DNA of 55,650 nt from Legionella moravica DSM 19234 (GTDB lineage: Bacteria > Pseudomonadota > Gammaproteobacteria > Legionellales > Legionellaceae), in contig NZ_KE384004.1 of assembly GCF_000423305.1 (NCBI RefSeq), positions 104,068-159,717 of the forward strand, in the 5' to 3' direction. The translations under genes and the position numbers were made by a program. The first letter of the stretch is position 1. Each line of letters starts with the position of its first letter. Positions 19,521 through 28,904 of the stretch are shown piece after piece. Below the pieces are notes generated by a model, which was not told the DNA's origin, did no database searches, and saw nothing but the letters and a program-made list of their open reading frames with translations.

Positions 19521-20417
19521 ATGGCTAGAATAGGATTTATAGGATTGGGGCATATGGGTTTGCCCATGGCTATTAATCTGATTAAAGCGGGACATAAGGT
19601 GTCAGGGTTTGACTTGCAAGAGTCAGCCCGAACTCATTTTGCTGAATCAGGGGGCCTGGTTGCAAGCAGCCTGCAAGTAGTAGCTAACGATCAGGATGTC
19701 TTGATTACCATGCTGCAAACGGGAGAACAAGTATTACAGGTATGCAAGGGAATTGACGGATTATTCAACAAAGCCAATTCGGATACTTTGTTCATTGATT
19801 GCTCTACTATTGATGTAAATTCTTCACGCGAGTTCCATCAGCTGGCAAAAGAACGTCATCTGCGTTCTGTTGACGCACCCGTTTCAGGAGGTGTAGCTGG
19901 AGCGGCTGCCGGAACATTGACCTTCATGGTGGGTGGTGATCTTGACGCATTCAATGCCGCGCGACCTATTCTTGCCAATATGGGACAAAAAATGATTCAT
20001 ACTGGTGGTCCTGGTAGTGGTCAGGCAGCAAAAATATGCAATAACATGATTCTTGGTATTTCAATGGTCGCTGTTTCTGAAGCGTTTATTTTGGCAGATC
20101 AACTGGGATTATCCGCTGAAAAACTCTTTGAAGTAGTCAGTAACTCATCAGGACAATGTTGGGCGATGACCAAATACGTTCCTGTTCCAGGAGTATTGGA
20201 ACATGTACCCGCCAATAACGAGTACAGACCGGGTTTTGCTGCAGCCATGATGTTAAAAGATTTAAAATTAAGTCAGGCAACAGCTCAGTCTGCTCATGTA
20301 AAAACCCCATTGGGAGCCCATGTTACGAAGATGTATCAATACTTTATCGATCAAGGTCTTGGGGAGCTTGATTTTTCTGCAATTATCAAACTGATTGCCA
20401 AAGGGGAAGAGGTTTAA
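19521..20417 (+). CDS. mmsB: 3-hydroxyisobutyrate dehydrogenase
   Basis: NAD-dependent oxidation of 3-hydroxyisobutyrate to methylmalonate semialdehyde, the substrate of MmsA. The Rossmann start GFIGLGHMGLPMA, the substrate loop DAPVSGGVAGA and the catalytic-Lys segment GSGQAAKICNNM are present. A longer frame starts at 19509, but GGAG (19511-19514) sits correctly in front of the second ATG at 19521, giving 298 residues (MARIGFIG...). It ends 1 bp before the next start, so translation is tightly coupled to the CoA ligase gene. Confidence 0.94.
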   Translation: MARIGFIGLGHMGLPMAINLIKAGHKVSGFDLQESARTHFAESGGLVASSLQVVANDQDVLITMLQTGEQVLQVCKGIDGLFNKANSDTLFIDCSTIDVNSSREFHQLAKERHLRSVDAPVSGGVAGAAAGTLTFMVGGDLDAFNAARPILANMGQKMIHTGGPGSGQAAKICNNMILGISMVAVSEAFILADQLGLSAEKLFEVVSNSSGQCWAMTKYVPVPGVLEHVPANNEYRPGFAAAMMLKDLKLSQATAQSAHVKTPLGAHVTKMYQYFIDQGLGELDFSAIIKLIAKGEEV

Positions 20418-20418
20418 A

Positions 20419-22299
20419 ATGAGCTCAATTCATTTATCGCACCCAAAACTAAGCAACACGCTGGAATCATTAACTGAATTTTGGTCTGAGATCGCCAGCC
20501 AAACTCTTGATTGGATTCGTCCCTGGGATACTGTTCTTGAAGGTGGATTTAAAGACGGTGATGTCTCCTGGTTCAATGGCGGCCAATTAAATGTCAGCGT
20601 CAATTGCCTTGACAGGCATTTACCTCACAGAGCCAACCATCCAGCCATTATTTGGGAAGGAGATACCGAACAAGAACAGAGTACTCTGACTTTCGCACAA
20701 TTACATGAGGAAGTGTGTCGAATGAGTAATGTGCTGAAGTCTTTGAATATTAAAAAAGGAGATAAAGTAGCCATTTATTTGCCGATGATACCAGAGGCAG
20801 CGATTGCAATGCTGGCTTGTGCGCGAATAGGTGCAATCCATACAGTAGTTTTTGCAGGGTTTTCAGCTCATGCCTTAAGACAGCGTTTAATCGCTTCAGA
20901 GTGTAAATGTTTGATCACTGCGGACGGTTTTAAACGCGGTGGGAAGAGCGTTAATTTGAAAGAACAGGCAGATGAAGCCAGTATCAATCTGAACCTGCAC
21001 ACTTTAATTATTAAAAAAGACCATTCCCCTGTTTCATTCAATGCCAAAACCGATCATTGGTGGCATGAACGCAAGCATAAAGTTTCTGCCCAATGCATAC
21101 CTGAACCCATGAATGCAGAAGATCCTCTGTTTATATTATATACTTCGGGAAGTACGGGACAGCCTAAGGGTGTAGTTCACACGACTGGCGGCTATCTGGT
21201 ACAGGCAGCGTATACACATCAATTGATATTTAATTGCCAAAAAAACGAAGTATTTTGGTGTACTGCGGATGTAGGCTGGATTACTGGTCATAGCTATGTG
21301 GTATACGGTCCCCTATGCAACGGAATTACTACCCTGATGTATGAAGGGATACCTACCTGGCCTAATCCGGCAAGAAACTGGCACATTATTGATAAATATC
21401 AGGTCAATGTATTTTATACTGCACCTACGGCCATTCGTTCATTAATGCGTGCCGGTGACGAGTGGTTAAAAACAAGTTCCAGAGCGTCTCTTCGCCTATT
21501 AGGAACAGTTGGTGAACCGATTAATCCGGAAGCGTGGAACTGGTATCATCAAAAAATAGGGCAAGGAAAATGTCCGGTTGTTGATACCTGGTGGCAAACT
21601 GAAACAGGAGCCATCATGATTAGTCCAAGGCATGATGACCCTTTAATTAAACCAGGATCAGCCAGTCATCCTATTCCAGGCATTGTTCCAGTACTGCTAA
21701 ATGAACAAGGGCTTGAAATTCATGGAGCAGGAGAAGGTTCCTTAGCGATTAAATATCCTTGGCCTTCCATCGCAAGAACAATCGCAGGAGATCATCAACG
21801 GTATCGTACAACCTATTTGATGAACGGATATTATATTACCGGTGATGGGGCTAAAAGGGATAAAGATGGGGATTTCTGGATTACTGGTCGCATTGATGAT
21901 GTCTTGAATGTTTCAGGTCATCGCCTGGGTACCGCAGAAATTGAAAGTGCCCTGGTCAGCCATCCCAGTGTAGCGGAGGCTGGTGTAGTAGGCATTCCCC
22001 ATGAAATAAAAGGACAAGGGATTTTCGCCTTTGTCATTTTAAAGCAGGGTTATGTTGGCAGCGATCAATTAAAAGAAGCTTTAATCGAGCAAGTTAAGGA
22101 AGAAATTAGCGCTATAGCCAAGCCAGATGAACTTTATTTTGCAACTGATTTACCCAAAACCCGTTCGGGTAAAATAATGCGTCGGATTTTGCGCAAAATA
22201 GCGGGCCATGAAGTAGAGCATACTTCCGAGTTAGGCGATTTATCAACTTTATCCAACCCACATGTTGTTGAAGAGCTGATGAACGACTTAGGTCGGTGA
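20419..22299 (+). CDS. acs: Acetyl-CoA synthetase-type acyl-CoA ligase
   Basis: AMP-forming ligase converting a short-chain acid, ATP and CoA to acyl-CoA. The frame can be extended to a TTG at 20395, but the ATG at 20419, after GGGGAAGAGG and one base past the mmsB stop, is the clear start (626 residues). Motifs: phosphate loop YTSGSTGQPKG, TADVGWITGHSY, DTWWQTETG, and the C-terminal acylation lysine region PKTRSGKIMRRILRK. DTWWQTETG and TADVGW look like Acs more than PrpE. The operon position suggests acetate or propionate handling beside valine catabolism. Confidence 0.88.
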   Translation: MSSIHLSHPKLSNTLESLTEFWSEIASQTLDWIRPWDTVLEGGFKDGDVSWFNGGQLNVSVNCLDRHLPHRANHPAIIWEGDTEQEQSTLTFAQLHEEVCRMSNVLKSLNIKKGDKVAIYLPMIPEAAIAMLACARIGAIHTVVFAGFSAHALRQRLIASECKCLITADGFKRGGKSVNLKEQADEASINLNLHTLIIKKDHSPVSFNAKTDHWWHERKHKVSAQCIPEPMNAEDPLFILYTSGSTGQPKGVVHTTGGYLVQAAYTHQLIFNCQKNEVFWCTADVGWITGHSYVVYGPLCNGITTLMYEGIPTWPNPARNWHIIDKYQVNVFYTAPTAIRSLMRAGDEWLKTSSRASLRLLGTVGEPINPEAWNWYHQKIGQGKCPVVDTWWQTETGAIMISPRHDDPLIKPGSASHPIPGIVPVLLNEQGLEIHGAGEGSLAIKYPWPSIARTIAGDHQRYRTTYLMNGYYITGDGAKRDKDGDFWITGRIDDVLNVSGHRLGTAEIESALVSHPSVAEAGVVGIPHEIKGQGIFAFVILKQGYVGSDQLKEALIEQVKEEISAIAKPDELYFATDLPKTRSGKIMRRILRKIAGHEVEHTSELGDLSTLSNPHVVEELMNDLGR

Positions 22300-22491
22300 T
22301 AATTTGGTTGTTTGATTTTGTTACCCGGATGGTCCCTTAAACAGGAACATCCGGTAAGCGTCCTATAGAGGAGTAGTTCTCTATTGTCTACATATCCTGA
22401 TTTAAAACTCTACGAATGATTGCTTGAAAGGGAGATGATTTTGTATACAACACTCTAAACTTAGATTGTATCCCGATCACTCGTGTTCAAG

Positions 22492-23100
22492 TCATACCAA
22501 GTCTAACTCAAACCAGGAGTTTAATAGTGCAACCAACTCATCAATACCGTCTTTTTTAAGCGATGAAAACGATTGCACTGAAATCAAATGATCTGCCAAA
22601 TCATAGTGCTTACGCACTTTAAGCACTGTATTTTTTACTTCGCTGCGGCTTAATTTATCCGATTTAGTCAATAAAATATGCACCGGAAGCTGTCGATTCA
22701 AAGCCCAATCCACCATCATTTGATCCAAATCCTTTAATGGGTGGCGTACATCCATTAACAGAATCAGCCCTTTCAGACTTTCTCGTACCTCAAGGTAATG
22801 CGCCAGATTTTTCTGCCACTCCAATTTCACTTGCAGCGCTACTTTTGCATATCCATAACCCGGCAAGTCAACCAATCGGCGTTGTTCGTCCAAAGAAAAC
22901 AAATTGATTAATTGTGTACGACCTGGTGTTTTACTCGTCCTGGCAAGGCTTTTTATACCGGTTAAACAATTTAAAGCACTGGATTTACCAGCATTTGATC
23001 GGCCTGCAAAAGCCACTTCATAGCCTGTATCCTCAGGTAATTGGTCAACTCGGGCTGCACTTTTTAAAAATACTGCTTTAGAATATAAATTTACTAACAT
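22492..23100 (-). CDS. engB: Ribosome biogenesis GTPase YsxC/EngB
   Basis: Essential TrmE-Era-type GTPase for late large-subunit assembly. G1 [10 protein letters not shown]2-region [10 protein letters not shown]3 DLPGYGYA, G4 LTKSDK and G5-like SSLKKDG are all seen. The open frame extends to an ATG at 23145 (217 residues), but alignment with YihA places the N-terminus near MLVNLYSKA at 23100 (202 residues). None of the candidate ATGs has a good Shine-Dalgarno sequence, so the start is uncertain. Divergent from the cytochrome c4 gene. Confidence 0.93.
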   Translation of the reverse strand: MLVNLYSKAVFLKSAARVDQLPEDTGYEVAFAGRSNAGKSSALNCLTGIKSLARTSKTPGRTQLINLFSLDEQRRLVDLPGYGYAKVALQVKLEWQKNLAHYLEVRESLKGLILLMDVRHPLKDLDQMMVDWALNRQLPVHILLTKSDKLSRSEVKNTVLKVRKHYDLADHLISVQSFSSLKKDGIDELVALLNSWFELDLV

Positions 23101-23173
23101 GGAATATAATTTCATTTTGGGATTTTGACCTAAGCAGTGTACCATTAAATTATCAATTTATTATGAGATAACG

Positions 23174-23773
23174 ATGAAAAAATTAGCGCTCATTCTCATC
23201 TTATGCTTTCCATTAGTTCTATACGCGCAGGAAAATCCCCCAAAAGGGCAAGATTTGGCTCAAGTATGTGCGGCCTGTCACGGTCAACAAGGCATTAGTC
23301 CTTCCCCAGAATGGCCTAATCTTGCAGGCCAACATCAACAATACCTGGTCAAACAATTAAAGGACATGAAAGAAGGCAAGGTGCGTATCGCCCCTACAAT
23401 GACTGCAATGATAGCCCATCTTAATGAACAAGATATGAATGACTTGGCGTCATTCTATGCTAAAATGCCGCTCGCTGAAGGCTCTACACCTAAAAAATAC
23501 CTTCAAAGAGGCGAGCAACTTTATAGAGGTGGTGATTTTAATAAACACATCACTGCGTGTATTGCTTGCCATGGCCCCAAAGGAACAGGTAACGCCCAGG
23601 CAGGTTTTCCTGTTCTTTCAGGCCAAAAAGCACAGTACACTGTGATGCAGTTGCAGGCATTTAAAGACGGTAAACGAACAAATGACCTAAACCATATCAT
23701 GCAAGATATCAGCGCCAGGATGACTCAGGATGATATGGAAGCAGTAGCCCATTATATTGAAGGTTTATATTAA
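23174..23773 (+). CDS. Dihaem cytochrome c4
   Basis: Periplasmic electron carrier, probably feeding terminal oxidases. Signal peptide 1-19 (KKLALILILCFPLVLYAQ). Two class-I haem sites, CAACH at 32-36 and CIACH at 129-133, in two homologous halves, with candidate axial methionines in IAPTMTAM and LNHIMQDI. The length of 199 residues is typical for c4. It ends 10 bp before dsbA, so haem-protein and thiol-oxidation functions are co-transcribed, as in many proteobacteria. Confidence 0.92.
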   Translation: MKKLALILILCFPLVLYAQENPPKGQDLAQVCAACHGQQGISPSPEWPNLAGQHQQYLVKQLKDMKEGKVRIAPTMTAMIAHLNEQDMNDLASFYAKMPLAEGSTPKKYLQRGEQLYRGGDFNKHITACIACHGPKGTGNAQAGFPVLSGQKAQYTVMQLQAFKDGKRTNDLNHIMQDISARMTQDDMEAVAHYIEGLY

Positions 23774-23783
23774 GGAATAAAAC

Positions 23784-24398
23784 ATGTTAAGAAAATTAGT
23801 CAGTATTTTATTATTGTTACCTGTTATGGCCTTTGCCGCCCAATTTGTAGAAGGGAAAGATTACCAACTGGTTAGCAATCCCCAACAATCGGCAAATAAA
23901 GGTAAAGTCCCCGTAGTTACCGAGTTTTTCAGCTACGGTTGTCCCTGGTGCTATAAAATCGATCCGTCAGTTAATGAATGGGCAGGAAAATTGGGGAGCC
24001 ATGTGCAACTGGAGCGCGTTCCAGTAGTGTTCAAACCTGATTGGGAATTGTATGCAAAAGCATACTATACTGCCAAAACCTTAGCCTTATCAGACAAACT
24101 GAATCCTCAATTATTCAAAGCCATCCAGGAAGAGAAAAAACCTTTGGCATCAAAACAATCCATGATTGATTTTTTTATAGCTCATGGTGTTGATAGAGAA
24201 ATCGCCAAAAGTGCTTTTGAAAACTCACCGACGATTGATATGCGAGTGCAAAATGGCATGACCTTAATGGCTGGTTATCAAATCAATGCCGTTCCTGCGT
24301 TTGTAATCAACAGCAAATATAAAACCGATCTGCAAATGGCTGGTAGCCAGGAACGTTTATTCCAGATATTAGATTATCTGTTACGAAAATCTGCTTAA
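23784..24398 (+). CDS. dsbA: Periplasmic thiol:disulfide oxidoreductase DsbA (CPWC active site)
   Basis: 204 residues with a signal peptide (ends near AFAA). The thioredoxin-fold active site is Cys53-Pro-Trp-Cys56 in FFSYGCPWCYKIDP, and the cis-Pro loop NAVPAFVI is near 172. It introduces disulfides into exported proteins. In L. pneumophila a second, dimeric DsbA2 does most of the work and the monomeric DsbA1 is dispensable; this gene looks like DsbA1. CPWC differs from the CPHC of E. coli DsbA and should be less oxidising. AAGGA precedes the ATG. Confidence 0.9.
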   Translation: MLRKLVSILLLLPVMAFAAQFVEGKDYQLVSNPQQSANKGKVPVVTEFFSYGCPWCYKIDPSVNEWAGKLGSHVQLERVPVVFKPDWELYAKAYYTAKTLALSDKLNPQLFKAIQEEKKPLASKQSMIDFFIAHGVDREIAKSAFENSPTIDMRVQNGMTLMAGYQINAVPAFVINSKYKTDLQMAGSQERLFQILDYLLRKSA

Positions 24399-24405
24399 TC
24401 GATTC

Positions 24406-24447
24406 GTTTGTTTCCCTTATCAGGTCTACTTGATTTGGGAAACAAAC
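24406..24447. terminator. Hairpin between convergent dsbA and ABC genes
   Basis: GTTTGTTTCCC (24406-24416) pairs perfectly over 11 bp with 24437-24447. It lies just after the dsbA stop and just before the end of the minus-strand ATPase gene. No run of T follows on the plus strand. It is read as a shared, possibly bidirectional terminator. Confidence 0.45.
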
Positions 24448-24496
24448 AAAGAGGGTAAACGCCATGTCTCAATAAGGTGTAAACCCAAGCCTCGCC

Positions 24497-25795
24497 CTAT
24501 AAACCCTTACCCGGATTTTCCAAACTTAAAATTCCAGTATTGAAATCATAGGCAAATATTTCAGCGTAACGCCCCCAGTCAATCATTGTTCGTAAAACGC
24601 GATCCGCTTCCTTCTCGCTCAAATAATCTTCCAATTTACTTAAAAAACGCTCCTCAGAAACACGATGCCCTACTTTTTCATCTAAAACTCTGCGGATGTA
24701 GCGGGCAAGAGGTACTTTTTCCAATAGTCGTTGAGCAAATAACTGCTTGCGCTCCTGCAAATCAGCCTCGGAAAACTGTTTTCCCAAATCACTCAGTTGA
24801 ATGTCTCCGGCTGATACCTTGGCAAATCCAAGAATTTCCAGAGTTTCAAGAATAGGGAACAGATCATCAATATTCATCATGAGCTCATCAGCAAGCTCAG
24901 GTAAATCGATGCGCTCCTCGAATGACTTCATGGTTTCAATCAATCCGGATAATTCTGAAGGCTCAACATCAGGCAATCTGTAGCCTAAGCCAATCTGACG
25001 TTCTCTTTGCGCACGCTTCGCCTTTTCTTTAGGACCCGTCGTCATTAAAGTATATATCTTATCAACTAAGGCACGAAATTCTGGCGTTTCAGGATCTCTG
25101 GGTTGTGGCAAAGTCACCGGTAATTCTGCACGAATATATCCAGGATCATTTCCAAAAATAACAATACGGTCCGCAAGAGTAGCCGCTTCTTCAATATTAT
25201 GGGTGACCAATAATATCCCATTGGTGTTGGTTTTCTTTTCTTTCCAGAGTTCCAGCAAGTCGGATTTTAAGTTTTCTGCAGTTAAAACATCGAGCGCCGA
25301 AAACGGTTCATCCATTAGCAAAACGTCGGGGTTAATGACCAAAGCACGAGCAAAACCGACCCGTTGCCGCATTCCTCCCGACAACTCTTTGGGAAATGCA
25401 GATTCAAAACCGTCCAAACCAATGATATCGATGGCTTCGATCGCTCTATGCCTGCGTTCATCACGACTGACTCCTTGTGCTTCAAGTCCAAGTTCAACAT
25501 TTTCCAGCACATTCAGCCAAGGCATCAACGCAAAAGATTGAAAGACCATGGCGATTCCTTCCACAGGTCTGGTAACCGGTTTTCCTCTGTAAGTAACCGT
25601 TCCGCTCGAAGGAGCAACCAATCCGGCAATAATCCGCAACAAGGTCGACTTTCCCGAACCGGATTTTCCCAATAAAGCGACTATTTCACCTTCCTGTAAT
25701 TTGAAATTAACGTCCTCAAGGACCAACAAATCCTGAGAAGAAGCCTTTTTAAAAGACTTCCTCAGATTTTCTATGGCAATAATGGTTTCAGACAT
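24497..25795 (-). CDS. NitT/TauT-type ABC transporter ATPase with C-terminal AAA-associated domain
   Basis: 432 residues. Walker A GKSGSGKST at 43-51, Q-loop VFQSFALMPW near 84, signature LSGGMRQRV at 138-146, Walker B DVLLMDEP at 157-164, switch His in VTHNIEEA. Beyond the usual 250-residue nucleotide-binding domain there is a helical extension to 432 (DLFPILETLEILGFA..., winged-helix-like), matching the AAA-associated C-terminal domain of a subset of nitrate/sulfonate-type ATPases. Substrate unknown. GAGG precedes the ATG. The start lies 7 bp after the permease stop, so it is the second gene of the operon. Confidence 0.9.
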   Translation of the reverse strand: MSETIIAIENLRKSFKKASSQDLLVLEDVNFKLQEGEIVALLGKSGSGKSTLLRIIAGLVAPSSGTVTYRGKPVTRPVEGIAMVFQSFALMPWLNVLENVELGLEAQGVSRDERRHRAIEAIDIIGLDGFESAFPKELSGGMRQRVGFARALVINPDVLLMDEPFSALDVLTAENLKSDLLELWKEKKTNTNGILLVTHNIEEAATLADRIVIFGNDPGYIRAELPVTLPQPRDPETPEFRALVDKIYTLMTTGPKEKAKRAQRERQIGLGYRLPDVEPSELSGLIETMKSFEERIDLPELADELMMNIDDLFPILETLEILGFAKVSAGDIQLSDLGKQFSEADLQERKQLFAQRLLEKVPLARYIRRVLDEKVGHRVSEERFLSKLEDYLSEKEADRVLRTMIDWGRYAEIFAYDFNTGILSLENPGKGL

Positions 25796-25802
25796 AAGTG
25801 CC

Positions 25803-27545
25803 TCAATTAAAATTAAAACGCTCTTCAGCTAATCGATAGAGTGGACGCCAGATGAGGTGATTAAAAGCCAAAACATAAATACACATCATCGCAGTCCCCA
25901 GAGCAATTTTTGGAAAATCACCAGCTGTTGTACTGGCTTGTATGTATTCCCCCAATCCAGTCGCTTGAAGCGTAATGTTTCCCCAACTCACCCATTCAGC
26001 CACAATACTGGCGTTCCAGGCGCCGCCTGCGGCAGTGATTGCGCCCGTGATATAAAATGGAAAAATACCGGGCAAGGCCAGGCGCTTCCACCAATTCCAT
26101 CCTTTCAGACCAAAATTATCCGCAGCAAGATATAAGTCCCTTGGAATGCTTGATGCCCCAGCGATAACATTAAATAAAATATACCACTGAGTTCCCAAAA
26201 TCATCAGCGGAGTAACCCATATTTCTACACTTAAATGAAACTCAACTATGGCGATGACGAACAGAGGATAAAATAAATTGGCTGGAAAGGCAGCGACAAA
26301 CTGTATTACAGGTTGTATCTTTTGAGCTATTCGAGGTCTTAAACCTATCCATACTCCAACCGGTATCCATATTAACGAACTTAATATAATTAACACGATA
26401 ACTCGTGTTCCTGTAGCCGCTCCAAGTAAAAATACATGCACAATATCGCTGACCTTTAGTTCAGCAAGAATAAATCTTAATAACAACCAACTGCCGCTGA
26501 CTATAGACAACAGAACCAGAGCGCTCCATATCCGATCTAGACGCTTCTGCCGTTTAAAATCAATCTCCTTGACCGCTTTAGGTTCACTGATGCGTAACCA
26601 TCGGGCGTTCACAAAACCACCGACTAATATCCCAATTCCCTTGGTAAATCGTTTCATCAACCGACTGCCGCGAATCAAGTCAATAAGCCAGGATTGATAT
26701 TCCGATTCATCCGGTGATTGTTCCACTTTAAATTTTTCCGACCAGGCAATTAAAGGTCGAAACAGAATTTGGTCGTATAAGAAAATGACGATCATCATCG
26801 TCAGTATCGCATAACCCACCGCATGCAAATCTTTCTGGGCAATAGCCAAAGCGATGTATGACCCAACACCAGGTAATCGGATGTTTTGATGGGCTACAGA
26901 AATGGCTTCAGATAAAACCACAAAGAACCAGCTTGCCGACATAGATATCATCATATTCCATAATAATCCGGACATGGAAAATGGAACTTCCACCTTCCAG
27001 AATCGCTGCCATGCCGAAAGCCGGAACATGGATGAAACTTCCTTTAAGTCATGAGGCAAAGTTTTTAATGATTGATAAAAGCCAAAGGTCATATTCCAGA
27101 CCTGAGCACAAAATATAGCAAAAATGGAAGCGCACTCAGGGCCTAACAAACTGTTGGGAAACAAATGAATAAAGCCTGTAACCGTAATGGATAAAAAACT
27201 GAGTACGGGGATGGATTGCAAGATATCAATAGCAGGAATAATGACTTGCTCTGCCCGACGGTTTTTAGCGGCCAATGCGCCCACTATAAACGTAAATATA
27301 ATGGAAAAAATTAAAGCGATAAATAAGCGTAAAACAGTGCGCAAAGCATAAAAAGGAAGATTGGAGGGAGCCAAAGAAATAGGGATCTGATCACCCAACT
27401 GATACGGGGTGGCCATTTGCGATCCAGCCCAGCCTAAAAAGAACAAAACGGAAAAGATTAAAATAAGTAACAGGATGTCCCAGCGATTAATGAATCGGCC
27501 GACTGTATCAGGGTTTGCAGAATAAAAACGGCTGTTACGAACCAT
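25803..27545 (-). CDS. ABC transporter permease, two fused permease domains
   Basis: 580 residues, about 12 hydrophobic segments. Two BPD_transp_1 modules are visible, about residues 70-260 and 375-570. Each has an EAA-like loop (the first near EVSSMFRLSAWQRFWKVEVP, the second near DNFGLKGWNWWKRLALP). The fusion means one polypeptide can form the whole membrane pore with an ATPase dimer. NitT/TauT-type partners are usually accompanied by a periplasmic binding protein; none is encoded nearby. Operon with the ATPase downstream. Confidence 0.9.
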   Translation of the reverse strand: MVRNSRFYSANPDTVGRFINRWDILLLILIFSVLFFLGWAGSQMATPYQLGDQIPISLAPSNLPFYALRTVLRLFIALIFSIIFTFIVGALAAKNRRAEQVIIPAIDILQSIPVLSFLSITVTGFIHLFPNSLLGPECASIFAIFCAQVWNMTFGFYQSLKTLPHDLKEVSSMFRLSAWQRFWKVEVPFSMSGLLWNMMISMSASWFFVVLSEAISVAHQNIRLPGVGSYIALAIAQKDLHAVGYAILTMMIVIFLYDQILFRPLIAWSEKFKVEQSPDESEYQSWLIDLIRGSRLMKRFTKGIGILVGGFVNARWLRISEPKAVKEIDFKRQKRLDRIWSALVLLSIVSGSWLLLRFILAELKVSDIVHVFLLGAATGTRVIVLIILSSLIWIPVGVWIGLRPRIAQKIQPVIQFVAAFPANLFYPLFVIAIVEFHLSVEIWVTPLMILGTQWYILFNVIAGASSIPRDLYLAADNFGLKGWNWWKRLALPGIFPFYITGAITAAGGAWNASIVAEWVSWGNITLQATGLGEYIQASTTAGDFPKIALGTAMMCIYVLAFNHLIWRPLYRLAEERFNFN

Positions 27546-27853
27546 AGCTTATATACCTTATTTTTAGACAGGGCTTAGTAAGCATTTCGTAGTAAGCATT
27601 TTCGTAAGTCCCACTGCAAATAAAATACCACAAAATGGTGCGAAGCTGTATACGTCATGCGATTTACCAAGGCAAAATGATCTGGCAAGATCTCTATTTT
27701 GGATCAATACCGTGTTATTTTATACTAAGAGCCTCCCTGCCCCGGTGTTTTGCCTGGATCGTTTCATAATTAAAACAAAGAACATGGATAAGATTGTACT
27801 CGCCATTAAGAGAACGACATCTTGATAACGTAATCCAGGCTTTGTGCTCGCAA
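27546..27853. other. Intergenic region between the permease and HAD genes
   Basis: 308 bp. The only structure I see is a short direct repeat, GTAAGCATTTTCGTA-like, at about 27578-27610. A 61-codon frame at 27715-27900 runs into the 3' end of the HAD gene and has no coding signature. The promoter of the permease operon should lie here, but no hexamer pair stands out. Confidence 0.35.
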
Positions 27854-28702
27854 TTAAAATGAAGAACAGGGAGCAGACAGTAATTGATCCGCTTCTTCAT
27901 CAGTTAATAAAACTTGTTTTTCTAATAAATGCAGCTCTTGAATATCAGCACGTTTCTGATCAACCGCTGTAAACGTTAAGTGCAGTTCAGCATAAGGGTA
28001 ATGCCAAACTCTACTCATAGTAATGTTCATTCGTTCAAAGGCAGCATGCACAGCGTGACAATTTCGCTCACTATCATCTACAAAATCGATGCTATGAAAA
28101 GAGCCAATGTCTCGTAATAAATAGCCTTGACTTACCACATACTCAAAACAGTGGCCTTTGTCATTGCCGTTTGCAAAAATGACTCCGTTTTTAATTTCCA
28201 CGAGCTTGTCATTAAGAGTAAAAGTGGCATCGTTTAGAACTCCACTGCTAAAAGACACCCCTAGACTATCAAGCAACGACAGTGTTTTGTCAGTCAAGAT
28301 GTGATTTCGAGCAGTTAAACCAATGACAGTTACCTGATTTTTCTTTAATTGCTCAATAATATCAGCGACATTTTTGGATTTATCGACAGGCACCATCTCT
28401 GTTGAAGCCAATTGAGCCAAATTGTAAATCTCGATAGTCAAAAGAAGGGCTTGAGATGGAGTGTGTCCATCTGCAGCGTGTTGTTGTAATCTCAGACGAA
28501 ACCAGGAATCAAGGCCTATAGCTTGAGGTACTCGCCCTATCGTATCATCAATGTCTAAAACCACTAGAGAACCTGATTGAGCATGGGACAATATATGCTC
28601 TATATCACTGTGTTGTAAGAGTTCATTTCTAATTGCAGGAGTACTGGATGCCCCCTCGAACATTTGAAAAAATTTACTTGAATACATTGATTTAATATCC
28701 AT
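27854..28702 (-). CDS. HAD-superfamily protein (DUF2608-like)
   Basis: 282 residues, no signal peptide. HAD motif I is VLDIDDTIG with Asp50 as probable nucleophile and Asp52 as acid/base. Motif II is VIGLTARN near residue 116 and motif IV is IDFVDDSERNC near 205. DUF2608 proteins are common in Legionella and Coxiella; some HAD proteins in these genera are secreted phosphatases. The substrate cannot be read from the sequence. No clear Shine-Dalgarno precedes the ATG at 28702; a second ATG at 28687 is possible. The gene is isolated, with repeats and a structured RNA region upstream. Confidence 0.75.
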   Translation of the reverse strand: MDIKSMYSSKFFQMFEGASSTPAIRNELLQHSDIEHILSHAQSGSLVVLDIDDTIGRVPQAIGLDSWFRLRLQQHAADGHTPSQALLLTIEIYNLAQLASTEMVPVDKSKNVADIIEQLKKNQVTVIGLTARNHILTDKTLSLLDSLGVSFSSGVLNDATFTLNDKLVEIKNGVIFANGNDKGHCFEYVVSQGYLLRDIGSFHSIDFVDDSERNCHAVHAAFERMNITMSRVWHYPYAELHLTFTAVDQKRADIQELHLLEKQVLLTDEEADQLLSAPCSSF

Positions 28703-28783
28703 AATTTAAAAGGGCCGAAATTTTACACAGAAGCCAATATTATTACAACAAGGAGCATTAAATTGATGACGAAACTGAGAGCC

Positions 28784-28864
28784 GTCATCCCGATTGCAAC
28801 GAGGGATCTCCTGAATATGGTGCTTTGCCTGTATTGAGAGATCCCTCACTACGTTCGAGATGAC
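28784..28864. repeat. Dispersed imperfect palindromic repeat
   Basis: The arm at 28784-28811 (GTCATCCCG...GAGGGATCTCC) is an imperfect reverse complement of 28836-28864 (GAGAGATCCCTC...GAGATGAC). This GTCATCCC / GAGGGATCTC pattern is widely dispersed in intracellular proteobacterial genomes. A 101-codon minus-strand frame through it is a by-product of the repeat and is not called. Confidence 0.6.
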
Positions 28865-28904
28865 GTGGGTAATTGTATTTTTTTTTGAATAAATATTGAA
28901 CTTT

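Noticed and set aside
22325..22354. CCGGATG...CATCCGG stem after the acs gene as a terminator
   Set aside because: The stem is short with a 16-nt loop and no T run follows, so it is not called.
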